64,000 nt of DNA from Rhodopirellula sp. (GTDB lineage: Bacteria > Planctomycetota > Planctomycetia > Pirellulales > Pirellulaceae), in NCBI GenBank assembly GCA_024644085.1, contig JAHELS010000006.1, positions 1 to 64,000 of the forward strand, in the 5' to 3' direction. This document shows positions 10,453 through 20,513 of the stretch, piece by piece. The first letter of the stretch is position 1; each line of letters begins with the position of its first letter. Both the position numbers and the translations under genes were made by a program. The notes below the pieces were generated by a model. The model was not told the origin of the DNA. It searched no databases and saw only the letters and a program-made list of their open reading frames with translations.

Positions 10453-11760
10453 TTGTCCGATTCTTCCAAATTGCCGCCACTCACGCAGAATTCATGGTCC
10501 GCACGGATCGCGGATCGATATCAGTGTGCGCTTTCGCCGTCGCTCGCCGACTGGTTCGACAGCGAAATCTGGATGCAGCCTGGTCACGGCGAATTTCGCG
10601 AAGCGGTCGATCCCGCCTGCCTGCTCCAGCAATCACCCGAAATGATCTGGCCGGGCCTGATGAGCTGCGACCTGCTTCCCATCCTCGGGAACACCGGTGG
10701 TGATTGGCTGTGCGTACGCGTCGACGGCGATGACCGGGCTTCGCAGATCGTGCATTGGTACCACGGTGGCGGTGATTGGATTCCTTGGGGAAACAGTCTG
10801 GCCGAAGCAATTGTGTTCGACGCGCTAGTGGATCGCTTGCCCGGCAAGACACGTCGCCACGCCGAGCCAGCAGAGGACCCGCGACCGGAGCCGCGTTTGT
10901 TAGAAGATCCGATGCTCCGCTGGGGGCTCGAGCACGTTCCCGACGCGATCGGAAAATTCATCCAATCCCCAGCCGAGCCGCATCAAATTGCTCAAACGCT
11001 TCTCGACAATCACGTCGCGGAAGTCGCCGTTGGATGCGAATTGGTGCTCGAAAACCTGATGCACTCCGTCAGCGAAATGATCGTGCCCGCATTGACCCGC
11101 GATACGGGTCTTCACCGCAATCAATTGGCGGAATGGTCATTCGACCTATTGCGAATTCCCCAGCGTGAACGTCAACGGCTCGCCAATGAATGTCCCCTGC
11201 CATTGGAGGAGTTGCAGGATTGGCGAGCCGCAAAACAACATTCGCAGCGTGTCGCAGAATTGGCACCGGAACTTGCCTGGCCGTGGGACATACTCGGATA
11301 TGCTGCCGAGCGCGAGGGAGATCTCGAGACCGCGAAGACGAGTTATCGCCGCGCCGCGCAGTGCTCCGTCTTCACGGATCAATCGATTCGCCTGCAAACC
11401 TATTGGACCTCCCCGGAGTCCGCCAAATTCGGCGTCGCCCGCCTGTCGTACCTGAGCCCGGAAGAGATAGCCGAGTCGGCCTACTTGAAAATGCTTTGTG
11501 ACCCCGACCCGAAACAGCGTCGCATTGAAATCACTCAATATTGGAGAGCCAAAGCTTCGAGGCATCTTGAATCGGACGATCCGGCCGAGGCACACCGATG
11601 TTTCACGAACGCAGCATGGGACGTTGGTGCCCAATCGATCCCGGTCTATGGGGAGCTGATCGAAAAGATCGAAGATTGTGCGCGGTTATCCAATCAGGCC
11701 AGCCGGGCCGAGATCGCTCGGACCCACCGCCGCTGCTTGAAAGATCGTTACGGAGAATGA
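10453..11760 (+). CDS. SMI1/KNR4 (SUKH)-like protein with C-terminal helical repeats
   Basis: LLPILGNTGGDWLCVRVD...IVHWYHGGGDWIPWGNSLAEAI resembles SMI1/KNR4; TTG start. Confidence 0.6.
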   Translation: MSDSSKLPPLTQNSWSARIADRYQCALSPSLADWFDSEIWMQPGHGEFREAVDPACLLQQSPEMIWPGLMSCDLLPILGNTGGDWLCVRVDGDDRASQIVHWYHGGGDWIPWGNSLAEAIVFDALVDRLPGKTRRHAEPAEDPRPEPRLLEDPMLRWGLEHVPDAIGKFIQSPAEPHQIAQTLLDNHVAEVAVGCELVLENLMHSVSEMIVPALTRDTGLHRNQLAEWSFDLLRIPQRERQRLANECPLPLEELQDWRAAKQHSQRVAELAPELAWPWDILGYAAEREGDLETAKTSYRRAAQCSVFTDQSIRLQTYWTSPESAKFGVARLSYLSPEEIAESAYLKMLCDPDPKQRRIEITQYWRAKASRHLESDDPAEAHRCFTNAAWDVGAQSIPVYGELIEKIEDCARLSNQASRAEIARTHRRCLKDRYGE

Positions 11761-11913
11761 GCTCGATTGCCCAGAATCTCTTTCGTTCCCCCGCGGGTGA
11801 GATTTTTCAGGCAATTCCTCTCTGATTCGAGTCTCTAAGCAGCGGCGTTCTGCCGATAACGATTGTGTTGACTTTTCCGATTATGCGGGTTTGTCAGGCA
11901 TATCGACGGGAGA

Positions 11914-13578
11914 ATGCTGAGAATGCGAAGAGTGAAAAACGCAGTGGTCTGCGGAGCCCTGATGCTCTGCGCCTCCTGCTGCGCGCTTTGCAGTGCCCAG
12001 CAACCATCGCAACGGGTTACCGACAGCGTCGACGGCAGCGAAGTGTCCTTGGAAGATTTGCGTTCGACTGAAGCTCGCGACGTGAAACTGAGAACGGCCA
12101 AAAGCGGAGTTGAGTTCAACTTGGCGCCACTCCCCGCCGCGAAGCAAGCGCACTCGGCCTCGAATCGACGTGAAACGAGCGTGACTCGACCCGCACCCAA
12201 ACTACGGAAACCCTCAGGTACGAGGCTGCCCTATACGCCTGGCGCCATTCAACAGGTTTCCGCAGAGACTCAGTTGGTACCGCTCGCCGTTGAACCTCCG
12301 GCCGAAGATGTCGATCTCGCCGGCACCGATGGACTGGTAACCTTGGTGGCGACGGGTGCTGAGCTCAAGGACGTTCTGCGAATGATTGCCGATCACCACG
12401 GATTGAACCTGGTGCTCGGTCCCAAAGTGCAAGGCCCGGTTACGGTCAGCATTCGGGGTGCGCGTCTCGAGGAAGTGCTCGATGCGATCCTGGGTGTCGC
12501 CGGCTTCGCCTGGCACCGGGTCGACAACTTGCTCTATGTGACCACCGCGTCGGCCCTGGGTTTGGACCCCCGTGTTCAGGGACGCAGGCTCCAGGTCTAC
12601 CCTCTAAATTACGTCGCGGCGGCCCAAATTGAATCGGTCGCCAACGGCCTGCTCTCGCCGGTCGGCAACGCTTACATCAGCGAAGCCGACTCGGCCGATC
12701 AGTTAAAGACTCGCGAAGTCCTCGTCATCGAGGACACCTCCGCGGCCCACGCGCGGATCGCACAATACATCGCTCAAATCGATATTCCGCCGCGCCAAGT
12801 ACTCGTTGAAGCCCACGTCCTACAGGTCGCCTTGGACGAAGAGGAACGCCACGGAGTTGATTGGCGCGGACTCGCACGGGTCGATGGCACGAGGGTCACT
12901 CTCGAGGGCAGCGGGTTCACCGACACGAATTCACAGGATGCGACACTGACGTTGCAAGTCGATGGGCGCGACATGCAAAGCTTCATCGAGTTGATTCGAC
13001 GCAACACCAATTCACGCACGCTCGCGTCGCCCAAGTTATCCGTGGTCAATCACCAGGAGGCCAAGATCCAGATCGGGCAACGGCTCCCCTACTCGGTTGC
13101 CACGACGACGCAGACGACAACCGTGCAAAGCGTTGAATTCCTTGAGGTCGGCATCGTCTTGACGGTTCGACCGGTAATCACCGCCGACGGCAACGTGTTG
13201 ATGAATGTGTTGCCGAAGGTTTCGGGCGGAAAGATCACGCAAAACGGATTCCCCGAAGAGGAAACGACCGAAGTCGCTACGACGATCATGATGCGCGACG
13301 GCGGGGGCGTGATCATCGGCGGGTTGATTCGCGAAGAGAACATCGAATCCCGTGCGCTGGTCCCCTATATCAGCAAGATTCCCGTCTTCGGGAATCTGTT
13401 CAAACGACGCACCAGCGATACCCGGCGGAACGAATTGATCGTCGCATTGGTCACGCACGTGATGCCCGATTCCTACGGGCCGCGAACACACGAAATGATG
13501 GAACTCAATCAAGCACTTCCGGATTATGCCGCCGAAGGATTGATGCAGTCCGAAGTTCCATCTGTGATGTACGAGTAA
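11914..13578 (+). CDS. Type II/III/IV pilus-family secretin
   Basis: N-domain LKDVLRMIADHHGLNLVLGPKVQGPVTVSIRG and C-terminal secretin region (VEFLEVGIVLTVRPVI...ALVPYISKIPVFGNLFKRRTSDTRRNELIVALVTHVM). Confidence 0.88.
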   Translation: MLRMRRVKNAVVCGALMLCASCCALCSAQQPSQRVTDSVDGSEVSLEDLRSTEARDVKLRTAKSGVEFNLAPLPAAKQAHSASNRRETSVTRPAPKLRKPSGTRLPYTPGAIQQVSAETQLVPLAVEPPAEDVDLAGTDGLVTLVATGAELKDVLRMIADHHGLNLVLGPKVQGPVTVSIRGARLEEVLDAILGVAGFAWHRVDNLLYVTTASALGLDPRVQGRRLQVYPLNYVAAAQIESVANGLLSPVGNAYISEADSADQLKTREVLVIEDTSAAHARIAQYIAQIDIPPRQVLVEAHVLQVALDEEERHGVDWRGLARVDGTRVTLEGSGFTDTNSQDATLTLQVDGRDMQSFIELIRRNTNSRTLASPKLSVVNHQEAKIQIGQRLPYSVATTTQTTTVQSVEFLEVGIVLTVRPVITADGNVLMNVLPKVSGGKITQNGFPEEETTEVATTIMMRDGGGVIIGGLIREENIESRALVPYISKIPVFGNLFKRRTSDTRRNELIVALVTHVMPDSYGPRTHEMMELNQALPDYAAEGLMQSEVPSVMYE

Positions 13579-13620
13579 GTGCGCCGAGGGCGATGAAACA
13601 CCTGCGCGACCGCTACAGGC

Positions 13621-13700
13621 GCCGCCCCGCCGAGTGGCCGCCCCGCCGAGTGGCCGCCCGGCCGAGTGGCCGCCCCGTCGAGTGGCCGCACGGCCGACGC
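13621..13700. repeat. GC-rich tandem repeat, 16-bp period
   Basis: Four consecutive near-identical copies of CGAGTGGCCGCCCCGC (13631-13694) between two convergent genes. Confidence 0.9.
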
Positions 13701-14642
13701 CTAGCTCTTTTGGCCCGCGTAACGCAGCCCGCGAACGATCGCCGCGATCGCTTCGTTTGCGTCAACGCTCGTCGCGACTTCCATGTTCATCGGCCACTCG
13801 CGCCTCAATCTCTGGTCGAACACGGTGGCTCCGCGCGTCAACTCCCCGTGAGTTTCGACCTTGCCCGCCATGCTTTCCCAGCCAAACAATTCGGGCTCGA
13901 CGACCGCCAACAATACCGTGGGGTCATACAAAGGTATCAATTCACGACCGAGTTTCTGGTGGGCGGTCCGAAACGCGTAGGGCAATACTTTGTGAAGCAG
14001 CGAGCCGGCGCGCGAAAACTTTGATGGCAACTTTTCGAGCAATTCGACGCCGAACAGAACCTGTTCAGTGACATCGAGCGGTACCAGGCTTTTGGTTGTC
14101 GCCGACGCAAAGACCTCACTGGCGCTTTCCGGATCGAAAAACATGTTCCGTTCGGCGATCGGCGATGCATTGCCGGGCGCGGACATCGATCCGCCGCTGA
14201 TGACGACGTTATTCAAGAGCGGAATTGCACCAGGATCGCGACGACACAATCGGGCCAGATTCGTCAGCGGACCCAGGCACAGCAAGGTAATTTCGTCGGG
14301 GTATTGATGCACCAGTTCGCCAATGACTTTCTCAGACGGCGTCTGGTGCTGGCGACCCGAATTCTCGAAATCGCAGTCTCCCAATCCGTCGCGGCCGTGC
14401 AGGTAGGTATCGTCGCACACAGCTCCGTTATCCGGTGGAGTCGCTTTGCCAATTCGCGGGTAGCGTGGCGGGTCGAGTTGGGCGACGATGGCGTGAACGT
14501 TCACCGTAGCCTGCTCGGCGGTAACCGTCCCAGCGGTGGGTGTGATCGCGAGAACTTCCAACCGAGGATCGAAAAGAGCCGCGCAGACGGCAGCGGCGTC
14601 GTCGATCCCAGGGTCACAATCGATGATAATCTTGCGGGTCAT
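13701..14642 (-). CDS. Inosine-uridine preferring nucleoside hydrolase
   Basis: N-terminal KIIIDCDPGIDDAAAV plus EITLLCLGPLTNLA. Confidence 0.92.
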   Translation of the reverse strand: MTRKIIIDCDPGIDDAAAVCAALFDPRLEVLAITPTAGTVTAEQATVNVHAIVAQLDPPRYPRIGKATPPDNGAVCDDTYLHGRDGLGDCDFENSGRQHQTPSEKVIGELVHQYPDEITLLCLGPLTNLARLCRRDPGAIPLLNNVVISGGSMSAPGNASPIAERNMFFDPESASEVFASATTKSLVPLDVTEQVLFGVELLEKLPSKFSRAGSLLHKVLPYAFRTAHQKLGRELIPLYDPTVLLAVVEPELFGWESMAGKVETHGELTRGATVFDQRLRREWPMNMEVATSVDANEAIAAIVRGLRYAGQKS

Positions 14643-14715
14643 GTGACAAGTTTAGAATCCCGGAGGGGTCGGTGCACGACCCCGAACCGAAATCACTTTT
14701 TCGGCGACCGCCGGA

Positions 14716-15819
14716 ATGGACATCGGCGCACCTTCGCCCCCTTTCCCTTACCCAACATTCCTGCCCATGCCTGCCAGCAAGCCCTCGTCCTCGAACCAGC
14801 CCGATCCGTCAAAATCAGCGTTTCAAGAAGCGATCCATCAAGTGTCGGCGGGATCCGACCTCAGCTCCGGCCAAACGGCGGACTTGATCGATGCAATGCT
14901 GCGCGGTGAGGCCGACGAAGACAAAGTCGGTGAGTTGTTGCTGGCTCTGCGCGACAAGGGCGAGGCGGTCAGCGAATTGGTTGGGGCCGCTCAGGCAATG
15001 CGACGGCATATGACACGGATCGACCACCATCACGACGTGCTGTTGGATACGTGCGGAACCGGCGGTAGCGGAAGCGGCACATTCAATATCAGCACGGCGG
15101 TCGCCATTGTCGCCGCCGCCTGCGGTGTTGCCGTCGCCAAACATGGAAACCGAAAAGCGACAAGTCTGACCGGATCGGCCGACGTTCTGGAAGAACTCGG
15201 GGTGCCGATTGAGTCGGATGCCGATGCCGTCGCCGAACGACTCGATTCGATCGGAATTTGTTTCTGCTTTGCTGCCAAGCTGCATCCAGCCATGCGGCAT
15301 GTTGTCGGCATTCGGCGCAAGTTGGGGGTCAAAACTTTGTTCAACTTGCTCGGCCCCCTTTGCAATCCTGCTGGCGCAAGCCACCAATTGCTTGGCGCAT
15401 CGACGCCTGACGCCCAAATGAAGGTCGCGGCCGCCTTGGGGCAACTCGGCACGACGCGGTCATTCGTCGTTCATGCATCCGACGGCCAGGACGAAGTTTC
15501 GCTCGACGGGCCGACCAACGTGATCGAGGTTCGGGGCAACGACGAGCATCAACATACGTGGAACCCGAGCGATTTCGGATTGCTTCCAGCGGGACGCGAG
15601 GCGCTCGCGGCTGCCGATCCGAGCGAAAGTGCCGCGATCATTCGCCGGTTGCTCGAGGGTGAGCCCGGGCCGTGCCGCGACACAGTGCTGGCGGGAACCG
15701 CAGCGGCGCTGTTGTTGGTCCAGCGCGTAACGTCACTGGGCGACGGCGTCACAATGGCCGCCGCAGCGATCAACGACGGCGCGGCATCGCAAAAGCTCGC
15801 TGCCTTGCGTGCCGGCTAG
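14716..15819 (+). CDS. trpD: Anthranilate phosphoribosyltransferase
   Basis: DTCGTGGSGSGTFNISTAVAIVAAACGVAVAKHGNRKATS; LFNLLGPLCNPA; start uncertain (possibly 14767, MPASKPS). Confidence 0.92.
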   Translation: MDIGAPSPPFPYPTFLPMPASKPSSSNQPDPSKSAFQEAIHQVSAGSDLSSGQTADLIDAMLRGEADEDKVGELLLALRDKGEAVSELVGAAQAMRRHMTRIDHHHDVLLDTCGTGGSGSGTFNISTAVAIVAAACGVAVAKHGNRKATSLTGSADVLEELGVPIESDADAVAERLDSIGICFCFAAKLHPAMRHVVGIRRKLGVKTLFNLLGPLCNPAGASHQLLGASTPDAQMKVAAALGQLGTTRSFVVHASDGQDEVSLDGPTNVIEVRGNDEHQHTWNPSDFGLLPAGREALAAADPSESAAIIRRLLEGEPGPCRDTVLAGTAAALLLVQRVTSLGDGVTMAAAAINDGAASQKLAALRAG

Positions 15820-15872
15820 TCGGGTGGGGACGGCTCGATCGATGCCCTGTGCGCCAGTTGGGACCGGCTTGA

Positions 15873-16727
15873 TTACCACTTATCAAACCATTCCGCCAAC
15901 GAAAACTTCAAATCGTCACGCTCCTTGTCAATCGACTTGTTCAGCTTGGCGACGATGCGGTCGTTTTGTTTCTCTATGAATCGATCGAGGATGATCTCTT
16001 CAACCATTTCGCCCCACTGCTCGGCCGCCTCACCGCCGATGCGACTGACGCGATCAACCTCGAATTGCTCAAGTGAAAGGTGAGCCTGTTCGATGCGTGG
16101 ATCGATCACCAATCCCGGCGGAATTTCCCCGTAGTCCGGTAGAAAGCCGACAGTAGCCGTGGTCGTCATTCGCACGCGCATGTGCCCGCTTACCGTCATG
16201 CTGTAGACCTTGACGCCGAAATTCCAACGCTGAATTCGAGCTGTAAAATACATGGGCGCCGCGATCGACGACTCGATCTTCCACCTCGGTGCGGCCGATT
16301 GCCGATCGGTTACCGCCATGACACGATCAACGGTCACCTCAGGCGCGTTGACGGATGACGGCTCCGGCATCGTCACTTCGTAGCGCACCCAACGGCCGTG
16401 TTCGACTTCGCGAAACCGACGGTTCGTTTTCAGCTTCCAACCGTCACGGCGAATTTTGACGCCTGCCCAAAGCTGTTTCGTTTTCCCCCAATCCTTGTCA
16501 CCGTCATAGGTCCGGGGGGCCTTCCGCACGGCCAATGCCGCAAGCCACTGGACCGACGCAAGCGCCTTGGCCGAATCGATCGAAACCGTCGCGAGCCCCG
16601 ACGACGTTTGCGAACCAACGACCACACCTTCGTCGGCGGCAAGCCGAGTCGAGCCGCAGGCGACAAGCATGATCGTGAACCAAAAAGAAATGCCGCTGGT
16701 GGCTCTTTCGAATCCACGCAGCGGCAT
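15873..16727 (-). CDS. Hypothetical secreted protein
   Basis: Start at internal Met MPLRGFER avoids overlap with the 16754-17404 gene; signal-like N-terminus. Confidence 0.6.
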   Translation of the reverse strand: MPLRGFERATSGISFWFTIMLVACGSTRLAADEGVVVGSQTSSGLATVSIDSAKALASVQWLAALAVRKAPRTYDGDKDWGKTKQLWAGVKIRRDGWKLKTNRRFREVEHGRWVRYEVTMPEPSSVNAPEVTVDRVMAVTDRQSAAPRWKIESSIAAPMYFTARIQRWNFGVKVYSMTVSGHMRVRMTTTATVGFLPDYGEIPPGLVIDPRIEQAHLSLEQFEVDRVSRIGGEAAEQWGEMVEEIILDRFIEKQNDRIVAKLNKSIDKERDDLKFSLAEWFDKW

Positions 16728-16753
16728 CGTGATCCGTCCGATCCGACGGGGAA

Positions 16754-17404
16754 CTAGCGGTACACCACGGCGAAATAGACGCCGTCTCGCCCAGTCACCA
16801 TCGCGGCACCAGCGTACGTCATCCGTGGATCGCTCGTGTAACATGCCGAAACTCCCGACGGCGAATAAGAACTCGACCATCCCACGCCTTCATAGCGTCC
16901 CGGTGAAAATGATCCGGGCGGATGGTTCTTTAATCCCCGTGAGGCCATCACTTGGGCCCGTCGCTGCGCGACGACCTGCAGTTGGGGATCGTATCGCAGG
17001 ATTCTGATACCCTGTCGAGCCCGTTGTGCATTCAAATTAGCCAACACGTTGGTGACGCCCGCAACCGCCCGGATTGCCGAACTGGGAGCCATCGGGGACT
17101 CAAACGACATGGCCCGCACCGGCGTGCTCTGAATCACCGTTGGCGTCGGAGCCACGTTTGGGGACGGTGTCACCGACGTGGTAGTTGCCTGCGTGATCAC
17201 AGGCGTCGCAGTCAAACCGACAGTCGACTCAGTGACGTGATGGGCCAGGGCGTGGACCTTGCCGCACTTGGGACAAACGTAATGGACCTTCCCGCATTTT
17301 GAACAAACCACCGAGTTGGCACTGGGAACTACCGGGTCGGCTGATGTTGTCGTGGCTCCCGCCACCATGATCAGACTGACCACAAACAAAGCTAGCGTTC
17401 GCAT
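16754..17404 (-). CDS. Secreted CAP-like protein with duplicated CxxCGKVH motif
   Basis: Signal peptide; VVCSKCGKVHYVCPKCGKVH; C-terminal LNAQRARQGIRILRYDPQLQVVAQRRAQVMASRG resembling the CAP/SCP start. Confidence 0.6.
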   Translation of the reverse strand: MRTLALFVVSLIMVAGATTTSADPVVPSANSVVCSKCGKVHYVCPKCGKVHALAHHVTESTVGLTATPVITQATTTSVTPSPNVAPTPTVIQSTPVRAMSFESPMAPSSAIRAVAGVTNVLANLNAQRARQGIRILRYDPQLQVVAQRRAQVMASRGLKNHPPGSFSPGRYEGVGWSSSYSPSGVSACYTSDPRMTYAGAAMVTGRDGVYFAVVYR

Positions 17405-17533
17405 CGGAGCGACTCCAAAAACTGTGAATAGAGTGGATACAAGCGAAAACGGATGCTGCGGAAGCTCTCAAGCCACGCCACCACCATCTTTCCGGCCTGC
17501 AAAGATCAAAAAGATTCGGATCAGGTAAAGGGG

Positions 17534-17571
17534 GCCGGCCAGGATAAATGGGAATTATTTATCGGTCCGGC
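17534..17571. repeat. Imperfect inverted repeat / stem-loop
   Basis: GCCGG-CCAG-GATAAAT / ATTTATC-GGT-CCGGC with GGGAATT loop in the 17404-17745 gap. Confidence 0.6.
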
Positions 17572-17744
17572 AGTTTGGCACGTGCGAAATCCCCTTTTCA
17601 GCCACGACTTAGCGAGGCTGACCGACCGACAATCTGATCCGAGAAAAGATTTGCTCAAATGTTAAAATAGGTAAGATTGCGATGGTTTCCGGCGTCGCGC
17701 CTCAATTCTGACGCCGCTCGTTCATCGGTGGCGACAAAGTCGCA

Positions 17745-18278
17745 TCAAGCTTTGCGTTGAGCGAAAGCGCCGACGAGCCTGGGCTCGATTTGGTATGCCC
17801 ACCGGTGTGTTTGCTGCGTCGAGGGCTGGCGCGGAACGACTGCCTCGATTCGCAACGTCTGTCGGTCATCGGGATCGGTGGGAACGAAGATTTCACTCGC
17901 GTCGAGCGGAGTCAGCGTGACGGAATTATCGAGCCGGTACGTGCTGCCGATGAAACCGGGGACCTCGCGTGAACGGCACGCCAGGTCGAACTTCAAGCCG
18001 CGCATGCTCGGATCCACCGCAACGCTGATACTCCAATGGCATCGTCCAGCCGCCCCCACTCCGAGCAGCACCTTGGATCCATCGATGGTTTCCAGCGAGA
18101 GTTGTTGAATCGGAGGGGCTGGCGGCCAAAGGTCATCGGCATCTCCTTCGACACTTTCCGCGACGCCTTCGCCGTCACGAACCAGGCGTTGCCGAAATCG
18201 ATCACGATGCCAATCGAAATGGACTGCGATACCCTCGGCCGCTTCGAGAATCACGCTTCGCGGCTGCCGCAAAGTCAT
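17745..18278 (-). CDS. Hypothetical protein, translationally coupled to hisH
   Basis: ATG (18276-18278) overlaps the hisH stop (18275-18277) as ATGA. Confidence 0.6.
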   Translation of the reverse strand: MTLRQPRSVILEAAEGIAVHFDWHRDRFRQRLVRDGEGVAESVEGDADDLWPPAPPIQQLSLETIDGSKVLLGVGAAGRCHWSISVAVDPSMRGLKFDLACRSREVPGFIGSTYRLDNSVTLTPLDASEIFVPTDPDDRQTLRIEAVVPRQPSTQQTHRWAYQIEPRLVGAFAQRKA

Positions 18279-18907
18279 CGCGACGCCGCCTCGGTCGCGC
18301 TGGGCAGATTGTGAAAGGCCTCCAACAGTTTCAATCCATCGTGTTGGCTTTTCTCGGGATGAAACTGGGTTGCGAACAGGTTGTCCCGCCACACCATCGC
18401 ACAGAATTTACCTCCGTAATCGCACGTCAACGCGACGACCCCCGGATCCGCCGGCCGCACGTAGTACGAGTGGACGAAATAAAAATGGGTTCCGTCAACG
18501 GTGTCACTGAGTATCGGCGCGATGTTTTCTTTGGTCACGCTATTCCATCCCATGTGCGGCACCTTGAACGAAGGGGGCAATTCGAATCGAACGACATCGC
18601 CACCGAGTATGCCAAGCCCCTCGTGCTCGCCATGTTCAAAACCGCGTTCAAACAAAAGTTGCAGTCCCAGACAAATTCCCAAGAACGGTCGGCCCGATTC
18701 AACGAATTCGCGGATCGGTTTTGCGAGATCTCGGCGGTTGATCTCTGCCATTGCATCACCGAAGGCTCCGACGCCGGGAAGGATCAGCTTCTCAGCGGCG
18801 GCGATCTGTCGTGGGTCGGACGAGACAATCGCTTCTCCCCCCACTCGCTCGATCGCTTTCTGGACACTTCGCAGATTGCCCATCTGGTAGTCAATGATCG
18901 TGATCAT
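18275..18907 (-). CDS. hisH: Imidazole glycerol phosphate synthase subunit HisH
   Basis: IIDYQMGNLRSVQKA, LPGVGAFGDAM, GICLGLQLLFE, FHPEKSQ. Confidence 0.95.
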   Translation of the reverse strand: MITIIDYQMGNLRSVQKAIERVGGEAIVSSDPRQIAAAEKLILPGVGAFGDAMAEINRRDLAKPIREFVESGRPFLGICLGLQLLFERGFEHGEHEGLGILGGDVVRFELPPSFKVPHMGWNSVTKENIAPILSDTVDGTHFYFVHSYYVRPADPGVVALTCDYGGKFCAMVWRDNLFATQFHPEKSQHDGLKLLEAFHNLPSATEAASR

Positions 18908-19234
18908 GGCAGCTGTCTTGCTGGACGGGAAAGAGACGGTGGCACAACAGGCATTGTCCCGAAAATCGGGGCCGAAGGCACTCCTCGCAGGTCAAGTGAA
19001 ACGAAACCTTACAAGATCCGCGGCAAATGAGGCGGGCTCCAATGCCAGTTGCAGGAATACTTTCGCAACGGCACCTAGCCTACCCGAAAGGCCAAGAGAC
19101 CCAACCCGAGGACCGAGTTCGCCATGTATCGAGTTAGCAGTGTATTTGCGGATTTCCTCATCGTTGGCAATCCCGCCTGGTCCGTCTAACATCGTTGCCT
19201 TGCGTGAACCTTCCACCGGCCTGGGATTCTCCTA

Positions 19235-19600
19235 ATGAGCGAAGCACTCGAGCCCATCGAGCGATTGATGCGGACGCTCCGCCAGCGTGCTGAGACGCGG
19301 CCGGAGGGGTCCTACACGACGAGGCTTCTCGAGGGTGGCGCCGTGAAAATCGGCGCCAAGATCCGCGAAGAGGCGGAGGAATTGATCGAAGCGGCAACAG
19401 AGCAGGGTGACACCGGTCGCGAGCACTTCATTCACGAGGCAGGCGACCTGCTGTACCACACCCTGGTCCTGCTCGCTTGGCGAGGTGTCGACCTGGATGA
19501 GGTCGCCGGGGAACTTGCCCGCCGCGAAGGGACATCGGGTCTTGTCGAAAAAGCCAAACGGAAATCCGAATCCAGTAAAAACAAAACCGAAGACGAGTGA
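19235..19600 (+). CDS. hisE: Phosphoribosyl-ATP pyrophosphatase
   Basis: GSYTTRLLEGGAVKIGAKIREEAEELIEAA and HEAGDLLYHTLVLL. Confidence 0.9.
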   Translation: MSEALEPIERLMRTLRQRAETRPEGSYTTRLLEGGAVKIGAKIREEAEELIEAATEQGDTGREHFIHEAGDLLYHTLVLLAWRGVDLDEVAGELARREGTSGLVEKAKRKSESSKNKTEDE

Positions 19601-20466
19601 CAACGTTGGGATCCGAAAAAAACCTCCGCATCGGGCTGCCGAGCAAGGGAAGACTGAGCGAAGTTGCCGGCGAGTTGCTGAGTCAAGCCGGACTGAATTT
19701 CCGCCGCCAAAGTCGCGGTCTATTCGCTCGAGTCAGCGGATTGCCAGTGGAATTGATATTCTTGCGCACCGACGACATCCCCACCCTGTGCGCCGAAGGC
19801 GCGATCGACATGGGGATTACCGGAAGCGACCTGGTTGAAGAATCGGGCGTCGACACCGAAGTTCGCATGCGGCTGGGCGTTGGACGCTGCAGGTTGGCGA
19901 TCTGCGTGCCCGATGACGCAGCGCTCTCGAGCGCCGCGGATCTGGACAAGAAGCGGGTGGCGACAAGTTTCCCGAACGTGACCAGGCAGTACTTGAAAGA
20001 GAAAGGAGCGACGGCCCATTTGGTTTCGCTGTCCGGTTCCGTCGAAGTCATGATCCAGCTCGGGGTCGCCGATGCCATCGTCGACCTCGTCGAAACGGGA
20101 AGCACGCTGGCCGCCAACCGTCTGAGGATTCTCGACGAAATCGACTCGTACGAGACCGTCTTGATTCAAAATGGTCGCTGCCGCGACAAGGAGACAGCCG
20201 ACCGCGTCGTACGACGTCTCGAAGGCGTTGTGATCGCCCGCGACTATTCGCTGCTTGAATACAACGTCCCGCGCAACAAGTTATCCGACGCCGAAGCGAT
20301 CACGCCCGGATTCAATTCACCCACGGTGAACTCGTTAGAAGACGAAAACTGGTGCAGTGTTCGCGTGATGGTCAAGCGGGGCGATGTGATTGACGCCATG
20401 GAACGTCTTGAAAACCTTGGCGCGTCCGCCATTATCGAAACGCCGATCTCTAATTGCAGACTTTGA
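19597..20466 (+). CDS. hisG: ATP phosphoribosyltransferase (long form)
   Basis: LRIGLPSKGRLSE, DMGITGSDLVEESG, DAIVDLVETGSTL; GTGA overlap with hisE. Confidence 0.95.
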   Translation: MTTLGSEKNLRIGLPSKGRLSEVAGELLSQAGLNFRRQSRGLFARVSGLPVELIFLRTDDIPTLCAEGAIDMGITGSDLVEESGVDTEVRMRLGVGRCRLAICVPDDAALSSAADLDKKRVATSFPNVTRQYLKEKGATAHLVSLSGSVEVMIQLGVADAIVDLVETGSTLAANRLRILDEIDSYETVLIQNGRCRDKETADRVVRRLEGVVIARDYSLLEYNVPRNKLSDAEAITPGFNSPTVNSLEDENWCSVRVMVKRGDVIDAMERLENLGASAIIETPISNCRL

Positions 20467-20513
20467 CGAACGCACCTGGAAATCCGGTCTCTCCAACCCC
20501 ACGAATCTTGTCG

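Noticed and set aside
13621-13700. CRISPR or transposon end
   Set aside because: Direct 16-bp tandem units without spacers, no transposase ORF and no terminal inverted repeats.
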